DNA from: Planctomyces sp. SH-PL62
Lineage (GTDB): Bacteria > Planctomycetota > Planctomycetia > Planctomycetales > Planctomycetaceae
Length of the DNA stretch: 63,083 nt
Assembly: GCA_945893045.1 (NCBI GenBank)
Contig: CAMDEA010000026.1
Location: 1 to 63,083 of the forward strand
Direction: 5' to 3'
Below the pieces are notes generated by a model. It searched no databases and was not told where the DNA came from. It saw only the letters and a list, made by a program, of their open reading frames with translations. Positions within the stretch are counted from its first letter, which is position 1, and every line of letters begins with the position of its first letter. Both the position numbers and the translations under genes were made by a program. Shown piece after piece: positions 55,085 through 63,083 of this stretch.

Positions 55085-56863
55085 ATGCAGAACATCACCA
55101 AACGCTTAACACGTTGGATTCGCAGCGGTCTGTTGGTTGCGAGATTCTCCGCCGCGACGGGCTTGGTCGTGGTCTTTGTGGGTCTCACGGCCCACCGCCC
55201 CATCATCGCTGAGACGCCGGATCGCGATTTCTTTCGCGTCGGAAACGTCATCGAAGTGCGACGGGCGAACGACTACGGATCGGGAATCCTGACCGTCACG
55301 GCGCGTGACGCAAATTCATGGTCTGGACTGTTTGCGAAGACGATGGATGAACGGCTCGCGAACGAAGTGACCGGTCATTCTGTGCTCGCCGACAAATGGA
55401 CTTGGTCGTTCACGACTTCGCGTCTGGATTTCAGTGATGACCAATGGAAGCCCTCTTCTTGGTCAGGCCAAGGCGATGCCAAGTTTCTGGGTCCACTTTT
55501 GCTCTCGAACAACAACCGGATGTCTCTGCGAGTGATCGCCACACAATCCGGTGACGAAGTTTCACAAAGGGTGACGCGGCAGCAGCAGGCGGTGGCGGCC
55601 GCGCGAGCCAATTACAAACGCTTTCGTCCGATCGTCGATGAACTCAATCGGTCCAGACACGAAGACGAACTCAAACGGGCCGGATACGAATTGAGGTTTT
55701 CTCCCGTTGGTGAAGAGGGGCGACCCTCCGTCAGTTGGGTTGATGGAGACAATCACGCAGACGGAAAAAGCCGAGCCTACAAACTGGCTGAACTCGCCCC
55801 ACTGGAGCATCTCGCTGCGGTTTACTTGGGTCGTCTTGCGCGTGAGGAAGATCTGGCCCACGTCGCGAACCTGAAATCGGTCGATCAATTGTTCTTCAAT
55901 AAGCTCAAGGGAGAGCAACTCGGGACGCTGAGCGGCATGCAGCGAATCGGGCATCTACGAGTGGTCGAGCCAAACGCACACATCTATTCGCAGCTCGGAC
56001 GTCTCTCTGGTCTCGAAGGAATCACGATCGCCGGCAATCAATCCGGTGTTGCCTTGCTGGCCGACCTTCCGCGCTTGCGATCTTTGGAGGTCGATTGCTT
56101 TGGTAGCCGCATTCCAAATTTGTTTCCCGCTTTTCGTGGGCACAAAACCCTTGAACGACTCGAAGTGCGACGAGGGCCGCCATTCGATGACGCCACGTTG
56201 TCGGAGTTGAGCAGTCTGCCGGCGCTGCTCAAACTGGCGTGGTCTTTCCAAGGAGACGTCCGGGCCTTGAAGAATTTGCAGAGCCGGTCGCTCGAAGAAG
56301 TCGTATTGTCCACACCACCGATCGACTATGCGTTTCTGGCGCAGTGGGATCTGCCGCGGCTGCTTCCCAAACTGCGGCGTGTTCGTGTGCCGCTTTGGAT
56401 GCCGAGCGACTTGGTTGCGGATTTGACCGAACTGAAACAGCTCAGCCCCGACGTGCTCGCACTGTATGAGGCCACGAACTCACTTCGAGGAATGTATCTT
56501 CGCTTTCGCGCCGCCGACTTCGCACGCGAGCGAGAAAATGTGGCGATCCTTGGCGGCGTACTCGCTGGGGATGAAAACAACATCCCGACACAAAGAATGA
56601 TCCGGATACGACGGGAGTTCGTGGCCATCCTGCAAGAGCTTGATGGCAGTGAAGCAACGATGCGCCGTGCGCTGAATCGTCTCTCGACCCACTGCGAAAT
56701 GAATCTCAAGCAACTGGAAGCAGAGCGCGCGATCCGTGGCGACGTGGCCGCCGCGATCAAAGTGGAAATCCGAATCGCACGAGACGCCGCCAAGTCCTTC
56801 GGCAGTTGGTCAATCCCTTTCGAAGACGGCCAAGAGCGGTTTCTGTTGATGGGATCAATCTAG
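55085..56863 (+). CDS. Exported leucine-rich-repeat-like protein
   Basis: A 592-residue exported protein. The ATG at 55085 has AAGGAAAG about 10 nt upstream; the TTG at 55055 is not needed. The leader is LLVARFSAATGLVVVFVGLT. Residues about 225-420 contain irregular leucine-rich repeats (LAPLEHLAAVYLGRLAREED, LADLPRLRSLEVDCFG, LSSLPALLKLAWSF). The last 110 residues are charged and helical (ALNRLSTHCEMNLKQLEAER), possibly coiled coil. No enzyme motif is recognised. It may be co-transcribed with the small ORF upstream. Confidence 0.8.
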   Translation: MQNITKRLTRWIRSGLLVARFSAATGLVVVFVGLTAHRPIIAETPDRDFFRVGNVIEVRRANDYGSGILTVTARDANSWSGLFAKTMDERLANEVTGHSVLADKWTWSFTTSRLDFSDDQWKPSSWSGQGDAKFLGPLLLSNNNRMSLRVIATQSGDEVSQRVTRQQQAVAAARANYKRFRPIVDELNRSRHEDELKRAGYELRFSPVGEEGRPSVSWVDGDNHADGKSRAYKLAELAPLEHLAAVYLGRLAREEDLAHVANLKSVDQLFFNKLKGEQLGTLSGMQRIGHLRVVEPNAHIYSQLGRLSGLEGITIAGNQSGVALLADLPRLRSLEVDCFGSRIPNLFPAFRGHKTLERLEVRRGPPFDDATLSELSSLPALLKLAWSFQGDVRALKNLQSRSLEEVVLSTPPIDYAFLAQWDLPRLLPKLRRVRVPLWMPSDLVADLTELKQLSPDVLALYEATNSLRGMYLRFRAADFARERENVAILGGVLAGDENNIPTQRMIRIRREFVAILQELDGSEATMRRALNRLSTHCEMNLKQLEAERAIRGDVAAAIKVEIRIARDAAKSFGSWSIPFEDGQERFLLMGSI

Positions 56864-56873
56864 CAAGGGAAAG

Positions 56874-56908
56874 GGTCAGGTCTCTTTGAAAATCCAAGAG
56901 ACCTGACC
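56874..56908. terminator. Bidirectional terminator-like hairpin
   Basis: A perfect 13-bp stem, GGTCAGGTCTCTT with AAGAGACCTGACC, and a 9-bp loop (TGAAAATCC). It lies 11 bp after the LRR-like gene stop and 75 bp from the stop of the convergent SDR gene, so it could end both transcripts. No T run is present. Confidence 0.65.
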
Positions 56909-56982
56909 GACCTGATCCCTGAGTGGATGCCATGCCTCACCCAGCCGCGTTGCGAGACTTTGATGCGGCCGTTGAGAGGTCG

Positions 56983-57747
56983 CTACCTCAAGAACCGTCC
57001 GCCGTTGATGTCCAGCACCGCGCCGGTGATGAACCGCGCCGCGTCGCTCACCAAGAATCGAACCGCCTCCGCCACCTCGTCGGCCTGACCGTTGCGGCCC
57101 AGCGGAGTCTCGCGGCGGTATTGCTCCATCCGTTCCGGCGACGAGAAGACTTCGTGATGCCGAGTCTCGATGACCCCCGGCATGATCGCGTTGACGCGCA
57201 CGTGCGGAGCCAATTCGCGGGCCAACGTTCGCGTCAGCACTTGCAGTCCACCTTTCGCGACCGCGTAGGCCCCGGCTCCGTTGGCTCCGCCCGTCTGCAC
57301 CGACAACGACAAGTTGTTGACGATCGCTCCGTGACCGCTCCGCTTCAAATGCGGGATCGCTCGTTGAGTCACCACGAACGCGCTCGTCAGATTGGTGTCG
57401 AGCACTCGTCGCCACAATTCGAGCGGGCAATCCTCAATCTTCCGCCGCTCAATCGGACTGCCGGCGTTGTTGACCAAAATGTCGAGCCGCCCCGCTGCCT
57501 CGACGAACCGATTCACCATTTGCGTCGCTTGGTCGGCATCGCAGAGGTCGGCCTGCAAGACGATCCCATTGCCACCACGTTGCTGAATCGCCGCCAGCGC
57601 TTCATTCGCGCTGTCTACGCTGCGATGACAATGTAGTCCAACAAAGGCTCCCGCCTCCGCCAGCGACTCGGCCGTCGCGCGGCCGATCCCCATGCCCGCT
57701 CCCGTGATGAGTGCCACTTGACCTGCCAATGAACTTGAATCTGTCAT
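56983..57747 (-). CDS. SDR family NAD(P)-dependent oxidoreductase (FabG-like)
   Basis: A 254-residue cytoplasmic classical SDR. The cofactor motif TGAGMGIGRA (TGxxxGxG) is at residues about 15-24, NNAG near 91, the catalytic Ser in NNLSLSVQTGG and the YxxxK pair in YAVAKGG. AAGGAGG precedes the ATG at 57747 by 7 nt; the longer reading adds an unlikely 22 residues. The substrate is unknown: FabG, glucose dehydrogenase-like or another alcohol. The divergent partner is the DUF849 enzyme. Confidence 0.94.
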   Translation of the reverse strand: MTDSSSLAGQVALITGAGMGIGRATAESLAEAGAFVGLHCHRSVDSANEALAAIQQRGGNGIVLQADLCDADQATQMVNRFVEAAGRLDILVNNAGSPIERRKIEDCPLELWRRVLDTNLTSAFVVTQRAIPHLKRSGHGAIVNNLSLSVQTGGANGAGAYAVAKGGLQVLTRTLARELAPHVRVNAIMPGVIETRHHEVFSSPERMEQYRRETPLGRNGQADEVAEAVRFLVSDAARFITGAVLDINGGRFLR

Positions 57748-57780
57748 GTTCAATCCTCCTTCTGAGTGCTGAGGCCGACA

Positions 57781-57963
57781 GATCCCCACCCGCTTGTCGG
57801 GTGGGTGAAACAAATGGGTTGGCTAGAAACGCTCCTCCACACCACTCTTCGCGTGTCCGGGTCCGCCGCCGGAGGCGGCGGACCCGGACACGCGGAGGGT
57901 GGAAAGGAAAATGCCTTCTAGCATCACCATCTTCTTCACCCACTCGACAAGCGGGTGGGGGTC
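57781..57963. repeat. Nested inverted repeat (CCCACCCG outer, GGCGGCGGACCCGG inner)
   Basis: Outer arms 57781-57809 and 57935-57963 are hairpins: CCCACCCG/CGGGTGGG with loop CTTGT on the left, CCCACTCG/CGGGTGGG with loop ACAAG on the right. Inner arms 57851-57870 and 57874-57893 are perfect (20 bp). It lies in the 320-bp divergent gap between SDR and DUF849 genes. Confidence 0.9.
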
Positions 57964-57990
57964 TCGCTCAACGCATTCGCCCATCGTTCG

Positions 57991-58022
57991 GAGCGCTCGC
58001 CCTCGCTGACGCTTCGGGTTAC
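57991..58022. repeat. Half element of the CCCGAAGCGTCAGCGAGGGCG family
   Basis: A single arm (CGCCCTCGCTGACGCTTCGGG inside 57991-58022), the same word as the elements at 40306 and 44394, but with no inverted partner nearby. It lies 46 bp before the DUF849 start. Confidence 0.8.
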
Positions 58023-58067
58023 TTTTCTGAATCTGCGTCACGAACTCCAGCAACTACGAGGCACATT

Positions 58068-59003
58068 ATGGCGGCGACCAGAAAAGTCATCATCACTTGC
58101 GCGGTTACGGGAGCGATTCATACGCCGACGATGTCGCCGCATTTGCCGATCACTCCCGATCAAATCGCGACCAGCGCGATTGATGCGGCCGAGGCCGGGG
58201 CGGCGATTCTGCATTTGCATGCTCGCGATCCGCAGACCGGTTGTCCGACGCCGAAGGCCGAGGTCTTCCTGGATTTCCTGCCGCGGATCAAAGCGAGCAC
58301 CGACGCCATCATCAACATCACTACCGGTGGCGGACACAACATGACCGTCGAGCAACGGCTCGCCGCGCCGCTGCGGCTGCAACCGGAGATGTGTTCGTGC
58401 AACATGGGCTCGATGAATTTCGGTCTGTTTCCCTTGCTCGACCGATTCCCCAACTGGCAGCACGAGTGGGAGCCGCAGTACCTCGAACGGACGCGCGACT
58501 TCATCTTCAAGAACACGTTTGCCGACATCGAAACGATTCTCGCCAAGCTCGGCGAAGGCTGCGGCACGCGGTTCGAGTTTGAATGCTACGACGTCGGCCA
58601 TCTCTACAACTTGGCTCACTTCGTGGACCGAGGCTTGGCGAAACCGCCGTTCTTCGTGCAGACGATCTTCGGCATCCTGGGAGGCATCGGCTGTGACGCC
58701 GAGAACCTGCTGCACATGCGGCGCATCGCCGACAAGCTCTTCGGTAGCGATTACGTCTGGTCAATCCTGGCGGCCGGCAAGCATCAGACGAACTTCGTCA
58801 CCACCGGTGCGATTATGGGTGGCAACGTCCGAGTCGGACTTGAAGACAATCTTTATCTCAACAAAGGCGAGCTGGCGAAATCGAACGCCGATCAAGTCCG
58901 GAAGATTCGACATCTGCTCGAAGAGCTGTCGCTGGAGATAGCGTCTCCGACCGATGTCCGGCGAATGCTGGCTTTGAAGGGTGCGGATCGAGTCGCGTTT
59001 TGA
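58068..59003 (+). CDS. DUF849/BKACE family beta-keto acid cleavage enzyme
   Basis: A 311-residue TIM-barrel zinc enzyme of the 3-keto-5-aminohexanoate cleavage family, which condenses a beta-keto acid with acetyl-CoA to give acetoacetate and a CoA ester. The N-terminus MAATRKVIITCAVTGAIHTP is the family start. HLHARDPQTG carries the metal-binding His pair, and INITTGGGHNM lies downstream. Other landmarks are TAGKHQ-like AAGKHQTNFVTTGA and GGNVRVGLEDNLYL. The substrate cannot be told. Divergent from the SDR gene, it may use related substrates. Confidence 0.93.
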   Translation: MAATRKVIITCAVTGAIHTPTMSPHLPITPDQIATSAIDAAEAGAAILHLHARDPQTGCPTPKAEVFLDFLPRIKASTDAIINITTGGGHNMTVEQRLAAPLRLQPEMCSCNMGSMNFGLFPLLDRFPNWQHEWEPQYLERTRDFIFKNTFADIETILAKLGEGCGTRFEFECYDVGHLYNLAHFVDRGLAKPPFFVQTIFGILGGIGCDAENLLHMRRIADKLFGSDYVWSILAAGKHQTNFVTTGAIMGGNVRVGLEDNLYLNKGELAKSNADQVRKIRHLLEELSLEIASPTDVRRMLALKGADRVAF

Positions 59004-59008
59004 CGCGG

Positions 59009-59079
59009 CTTCGCACACGGATGCGAGAGGCGCACACGGATCAAAGAAACGATCGCTTGGCCTCCATCCGTGTGCGAAG
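59009..59079. repeat. Inverted repeat, TTCGCACACGGAT arms
   Basis: Left arm 59009-59030 and right arm 59060-59079 pair imperfectly with a 13-bp perfect stretch (CTTCGCACACGGAT and complement). It follows the DUF849 stop. The remaining gap to 59265 holds no gene. Confidence 0.75.
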
Positions 59080-59265
59080 TGCTTTGAATTCGACTCTGCC
59101 AAAACGTGACACAACCGCGACACCCTCCCAACCCCAAGGAATCGTGTCGGTCGGCAATCACTCGAACCGGAGAAGTTTTCTGAATTGCGCGCCCTGATGG
59201 GGATTCCAAGCCGCCTGACTCGGTACGGGTCTTGAAGACCATGCTGTCCGAAACAAGGGGATGCC

Positions 59266-61536
59266 ATGCGCGCGGAACGAGTGCTGAGTTTGTCGGGTCC
59301 GAATGTTTGGTCGAACTCGCCAGTGTTGGAAGTTTGGATTCTCACCGACGACGAGTTGGAGATCGACGGTCGCAAACGGTTGGCGATCCATGAACGCTTG
59401 GCGTTGGAGATGTCGTCGCTCGATCAAACGACCGATGGCTGGGCCGATGCGGAACCCTGCCTGGTACTGCAAGAGTTGTGGCTCGCGCTGCTGCGACAGG
59501 CCGGTGAGTTAGCCCGACGCGGCTGGGTTCGATCTGCGGGATTGGATGACCTCACTCAGTGTGCGGTCGAGTGCGGTGATGAGCTGATTGCGCGACGCTG
59601 CTTGGAACTTGCCCTGCGTTGGTATGCCGCCGCCGTCTGCGAAGAAACTCTGCCGCTTGCTGAACTGCTGAGCGACGTGCGCGAGTTCGCCAACGATCGC
59701 CGATTGGGGCGGACCACCGGCCCGATCGTCGCTGCTGCGCAGGCACGCGGGATTCCGGCCTATCGGTTGGATGCCGAGAGCTTGGTGCAATTCGGGCAAG
59801 GCGCGCGGCAGCGCCGAGTGCGCACTGCCGTGACCGATCAGACCGGCTTCATCGCCGAGGCGATCGCGCGAGACAAACAGCTCACCAAGAATCTGCTGGC
59901 TCAACTGGGGCTGCCCGTGCCGATCGGTCGCGCGGTGTCGAGCGAAGACGATGCGTGGACCGCCGCCTCGGAGGTCGGCTGGCCGGTCGTCGTGAAGCCG
60001 AGAGACGCCGACTTCGGCAATGGCGTGTCACTCCGCCTGCGAACGCGCGACGAAGTGACCGCCGCCTATCGCAAGGCCAAGGAATTCAGTGAAGCGGTTC
60101 TCGTCGAGCAGCAACTGGAAGGTTTTCCGCATCGAGTGTTGATTGTCGGCGAGCGGATCATCGGAGCGGTGCGACGCGAACCCGCGCGGATCATCGGCGA
60201 TGGGCGGCGAACCGTGCTCGAACTCATCGAAGAATTGAACAGCGATCCGCGCCGTGGTCTCGCTGAAGATAAGACTCGGCCGTGGTTCTTCGTTCCGACA
60301 GATGACAGCGTGCGAACCGCGCTGGCTCATCAAGACAGTGATTGGCAATCGGTTCCCGCGATCGGCCAGGAGATCAATCTGCGTTGGCAAAGCTGCGAGT
60401 GGCAAGGGGACGGGATGTTCGATGTCACCGACGAGATTCATCCCGATGTCGCCGAGTCGCTCATCGACGCGGTGCGGCTGGTCGGGCTGGATGTGGCGGG
60501 CGTGGACTTGATCGCGACCGATTTGCTCCGTCCGTTGGACGAACAGCACGGCGGCATTCTGGAAATCAACGCCGAGCCGGCGATCCTGGTCCACATGCGA
60601 CCGGTCTGCCAACCCTCGCGGCCGATTCCGGAAGCGATCGTCTCGCACTTATTCCCTCGACCGGACGAGGCACACATTCCGCTGATCGCTCTGCTGAGCG
60701 ATTCGAGCACCGATGATGTCTGTCGCTGGCTGAGTCATTGGCTGCAAAGCCGCAGCGAGCGTGTCGGCCGTGCGTCTCGCGAGGGCACATGGCTGAACCA
60801 ACGACGCCTGTGTGCCGAACCGAGCGACAATGCGTTTCGAGTTCGGTCACTGCTGCTGCATCCGCGTGTTGACTCGGTCGTCTGCCAGTTGTCGGCCGAG
60901 AGCATTCGGCGCGAGGGCTTGCCGTTCGACCGCTGCGCTGCGGCCGTGTTGCTCAGCAGCGCATCGCACAAACCCCACCCTGCTTGCCAGGGTGGCTCGC
61001 TGGCCTTTGCACTACGAGACGTCGATGGCGAGTTGCGTAGTGCAGAAGCCCGCGAGCCACTGGGGCAAGCCCAGTGGGGTGAATTTCAATCGGAGCCACT
61101 CTCGGCCGAACGGCTGCTCGCGCGAGTCGGCGCGTCGCACGGATTCGTCGTCATCAATGCCGACGATCCGCACTTGGCAAAGCTCGCTGCCGAACTGGGC
61201 GATCGTGCCATTCCGATCTCGCTGGATGCTGACAGCCTCCACGTCGCGAACGCTCGCGAGCGCGGCTGGCGAGCCGCCTGCGTGCGCGGCGAAACAATCG
61301 TGTTGTCGGAAGGCCGGCACGAGACGCTTGTCGTACCGACTGCGATTCCTGATCACGGTTTGCTCGCCGCGTTGACCACCGCTTGGGGGATGGGGCTGGC
61401 TCTGGAATCTCTGCGATTGGATGCCGACAACTCACCGACGGGGGTCAGGCACTTCGGAATTTCGGAATTGGCCGATCGAAAGTTACCGCGCCAATTCAGC
61501 GACGTTCGGCCAATTCCGAAATTCCGAAGTGCCTGA
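59266..61536 (+). CDS. Cyanophycin-synthetase-like ATP-grasp protein with degenerate Mur-ligase domain
   Basis: A 756-residue protein, shorter than usual CphA (about 870-900). The N-terminus LSLSGPNVWSNSPVLEVWIL is CphA-like. An ATP-grasp domain spans about 190-470 (IARDKQLTKNLLAQLGLPVP, VVVKPRDADFGNGVSL, GGILEINAEPAILVHM). The Mur-ligase-like part (about 475-720) keeps REGLPFDRC and VINADDPH, but the expected nucleotide loop GTNGKTTT reads LSDSSTDD. Two inverted repeats are translated: residues about 570-605 and 726 to the end. Ligase activity is doubtful; peptide ligation by ATP-grasp may remain. Confidence 0.87.
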   Translation: MRAERVLSLSGPNVWSNSPVLEVWILTDDELEIDGRKRLAIHERLALEMSSLDQTTDGWADAEPCLVLQELWLALLRQAGELARRGWVRSAGLDDLTQCAVECGDELIARRCLELALRWYAAAVCEETLPLAELLSDVREFANDRRLGRTTGPIVAAAQARGIPAYRLDAESLVQFGQGARQRRVRTAVTDQTGFIAEAIARDKQLTKNLLAQLGLPVPIGRAVSSEDDAWTAASEVGWPVVVKPRDADFGNGVSLRLRTRDEVTAAYRKAKEFSEAVLVEQQLEGFPHRVLIVGERIIGAVRREPARIIGDGRRTVLELIEELNSDPRRGLAEDKTRPWFFVPTDDSVRTALAHQDSDWQSVPAIGQEINLRWQSCEWQGDGMFDVTDEIHPDVAESLIDAVRLVGLDVAGVDLIATDLLRPLDEQHGGILEINAEPAILVHMRPVCQPSRPIPEAIVSHLFPRPDEAHIPLIALLSDSSTDDVCRWLSHWLQSRSERVGRASREGTWLNQRRLCAEPSDNAFRVRSLLLHPRVDSVVCQLSAESIRREGLPFDRCAAAVLLSSASHKPHPACQGGSLAFALRDVDGELRSAEAREPLGQAQWGEFQSEPLSAERLLARVGASHGFVVINADDPHLAKLAAELGDRAIPISLDADSLHVANARERGWRAACVRGETIVLSEGRHETLVVPTAIPDHGLLAALTTAWGMGLALESLRLDADNSPTGVRHFGISELADRKLPRQFSDVRPIPKFRSA
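60973..61079. repeat. Inverted repeat inserted in frame in the CphA-like gene
   Basis: Arms 60973-61016 and 61036-61079 (44 bp). Each holds a hairpin: stem CCACCCTG/CAGGGTGG with loop CTTGC on the left (given here as its complement on the right strand), and CCACTGGG/CCCAGTGG with loop GCAAG on the right. Three stem pairs change together. The element codes about 36 extra residues. Confidence 0.9.
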
Positions 61537-61540
61537 CCCC
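61441..61540. repeat. Inverted repeat with 35-bp perfect arms forming the CphA-like C-terminus
   Basis: Arms 61441-61475 and 61506-61540 are perfect over 35 bp, with a 30-bp loop. The CDS stop (61534-61536) lies in the right arm, so the last 31 residues come from the element. It shares the TTCGGAATT word with 14601-14698. The rest of the gap to 61682 is empty of genes. Confidence 0.93.
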
Positions 61541-61682
61541 TGGCGACATGTGAAGTCCTGCCAATCGCTCTTCGCGCGTTCGCCGAACTTGGCTAGAAGC
61601 CCGCCCTTCTCATCCCCTTCCTGCGGGCTTGTGTCGTCGTGGAGCGCTCCGCGGCGCGGGTCCGATTTAGTCACTCACACTC

Positions 61683-62996
61683 ATGCGTCTCGCGTTGTTT
61701 GAGGATCAGGCGGCGAGCGGTTTCGCTCCGATCGCCTGGATGCGTCCGGTGTGCGAGCTGCTCTGCGGGCAGACCTCGTTGCGAGAACGTTTGCTGAAAT
61801 ACCTCTCGGTCGCAGAGTGGGGCGCGTTCGTGCGGCCGTTCCTGGCCGAGACCTATCGGGAAGCTCAGCCACAAGCGGCGATCAACGATTTGGAATGGTT
61901 GACGCATGAGCCGACGCTACTGGTCAACGCGCGGTGGCTGCCGGATGTCCCCGGGCTGCAACGACTAGAGCATGTGCGGCTCGAAGAAGCGGGGGTGATC
62001 GATCAATCGTTGGTCTGGCTGCGACTGCATCCTGATGAAGTCCCGCTGCTCTCCTTGGAGAACTGGGACGACGCACTCTTGTCGTTGGCTCGCACGCGAC
62101 AGCTCACGGCGACGACGGGCCGCATGGCGACTCGCCCGTGGGACTTGGTGCTGCACAATGGGAACCAGTTACGAATCGACTTTCAGTTGCGACGCAGCGG
62201 CACGTTGCGTTCGTCTCGGTTGCGCGGAGCACACTCACTCGGCGCGAACGTGGCGGTGGTGGGAGACGTGGCGAATCTTGAAGTGGACCCGACCGCACGG
62301 CTCGATCCGTTTGTGGTGCTCGACACGCGGCATGGGCCGATCAGCATCGACGCCGGTGCGATGATTCAACCCTTCACGCGCATCGAAGGTCCATGTCATA
62401 TCGGAGCTGGTGCGCAACTCTTCCGAGCCAACGTCCGCGAAGGAACCACGATCGGTCCCGATTGCCGTGTCGGTGGCGAAGTCGAAGAGTCGATCCTGCA
62501 CGGCTTCGTCAACAAGTATCACGACGGGTTCCTCGGTCACAGCTACGTCTGCCCGTGGGTCAATCTGGGTGCGCTGACGACCAACAGCGATTTGAAGAAC
62601 GATTACTCGAACGTCAGCGTGCCGCTGGAAGGTTTCTCGATCAACACCGGCAGCACAAAGGTTGGCAGTTTCATCGGCGATCACACGAAGGCCGCACTGG
62701 CCACGCTGTTCAACACGGGCAGTTCGATTGGCGTGATGTGCATGTTGCTCCCGGCCGGCGAGCTGTTACCGAAGCATGTGCCGTCGTTCTGCCGCATCTG
62801 GCACGGGGTGCTCGACGATCAGATCGACCTGGCCACCGGAATCGAAACCGCCCGCGCGGTGCTCGGCCGCCGCAAGCAAGTCTTCACCCCCGCTCAAGAG
62901 CGGCTGCTGCGACACGTCTTCAAGCTGACACAAGCCGAACGCGAAACCGCGCTGCATCGCAATCGCGAGAAGCGACGTGCTGTCCCGGCGACCTGA
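61683..62996 (+). CDS. GlmU-like nucleotidyltransferase/left-handed beta-helix protein (TIGR03991-type)
   Basis: A 437-residue protein of the alternative bacterial GlmU type. The N-terminus (MRLALFEDQAASGFAPIAWM, then RPVCELLCGQTSLRERL) replaces the canonical nucleotidyltransferase start. The left-handed beta-helix C-terminal half (residues about 190-390) has hexapeptide repeats (DAGAMIQPFTRIEGPCHIGA, GGEVEESILHGFVNKYHDGF, HSYVCPWVNLGALTTNSDLK). It should activate or acetylate a sugar phosphate for envelope biosynthesis. It follows the CphA-like gene; the inverted repeat between them may end the upstream transcript. Confidence 0.9.
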   Translation: MRLALFEDQAASGFAPIAWMRPVCELLCGQTSLRERLLKYLSVAEWGAFVRPFLAETYREAQPQAAINDLEWLTHEPTLLVNARWLPDVPGLQRLEHVRLEEAGVIDQSLVWLRLHPDEVPLLSLENWDDALLSLARTRQLTATTGRMATRPWDLVLHNGNQLRIDFQLRRSGTLRSSRLRGAHSLGANVAVVGDVANLEVDPTARLDPFVVLDTRHGPISIDAGAMIQPFTRIEGPCHIGAGAQLFRANVREGTTIGPDCRVGGEVEESILHGFVNKYHDGFLGHSYVCPWVNLGALTTNSDLKNDYSNVSVPLEGFSINTGSTKVGSFIGDHTKAALATLFNTGSSIGVMCMLLPAGELLPKHVPSFCRIWHGVLDDQIDLATGIETARAVLGRRKQVFTPAQERLLRHVFKLTQAERETALHRNREKRRAVPAT

Positions 62997-63004
62997 AACA
63001 TTCT

Positions 63005-63076
63005 GGCGAGCGGGGCGGCGTCAGCCCCCCGGTGAGTTCGCCATAGAACCGGGGGGCTGACGCCGCCCCGCTCGCC
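63005..63076. repeat. Long inverted repeat, 29-bp perfect arms
   Basis: Arms 63005-63033 (GGCGAGCGGGGCGGCGTCAG...) and 63048-63076 are perfect over 29 bp, with a 14-bp loop. It follows the GlmU-like gene stop by 8 bp and may end its transcript. Confidence 0.93.
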
Positions 63077-63083
63077 TGTTTCA

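Overview
The window looks like a chromosomal segment from a member of the Planctomycetota. It is GC-rich and carries several marks of that phylum: four DUF1501 proteins with twin-arginine leaders, an ECF sigma factor beside a giant Ser/Thr kinase with WD40-like repeats, a cysteine-rich YTV-repeat cell-wall protein, two proteins with LEPR-XLL-type N-termini followed by RTX repeats, and tandem families of secreted paralogues. I found no rRNA, tRNA, CRISPR array or classical insertion sequence.

Layout. 1-2.6 kb: Ser/Thr kinase overlapping apt. 2.6-9.5 kb: minus-strand block of three DUF1501 proteins, a HEPN-like protein, a secreted protein and a GNAT toxin-antitoxin pair. 9.7-14.6 kb: two secreted propeller-type proteins and an aldehyde dehydrogenase. 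14.7-17 kb: a fourth DUF1501 protein and pdxJ. 17.2-22.5 kb: a plus-strand run of two DUF3299-like proteins and three tandem secreted Cys-motif paralogues. 22.5-31.3 kb: transglutaminase, polytopic membrane protein, M48 protease, Phd/PIN toxin-antitoxin, a GmrSD-like (DUF262/DUF1524) nuclease with a duplicated C-terminal module, and a double-redoxin protein. 31.3-42 kb: minus-strand metabolic genes (D-threonine aldolase family, PolX, aquaporin, esterase, KdgF-like cupin plus KDG-kinase-like, Gfo/Idh/MocA oxidoreductase). 42.1-50 kb: LOG family, YTV protein, YhaM-like HD nuclease, divergent RTX proteins. 49.8-57 kb: ECF sigma, giant kinase, a small secreted ORF, an LRR-like protein. 57-63 kb: SDR, DUF849, a degenerate cyanophycin-synthetase-like protein and a GlmU-like nucleotidyltransferase.

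The most unusual signal is not a gene. About thirty long inverted repeats of several sequence families occupy most of the larger intergenic gaps. Most are pairs of inverted short hairpins, arranged like REPINs. In at least five pairs the two arms differ by substitutions that are compensated within each arm, so the individual hairpins are kept. One superfamily keeps a CTTGY/RCRAG pentaloop and CCA...TGG ends while its stem varies. Some elements are nested inside others. Two lie in frame inside coding sequences (the kinase at 51.5 kb and the cyanophycin-synthetase-like gene at 61.0 kb), and three supply the stop codon of a gene. No mobilising transposase is visible here, so a genome-encoded RAYT-like enzyme acting in trans is only an inference.

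Start codons were chosen from Shine-Dalgarno-like sequences, signal peptides and family starts. Several longer readings were trimmed because they run through an inverted repeat.
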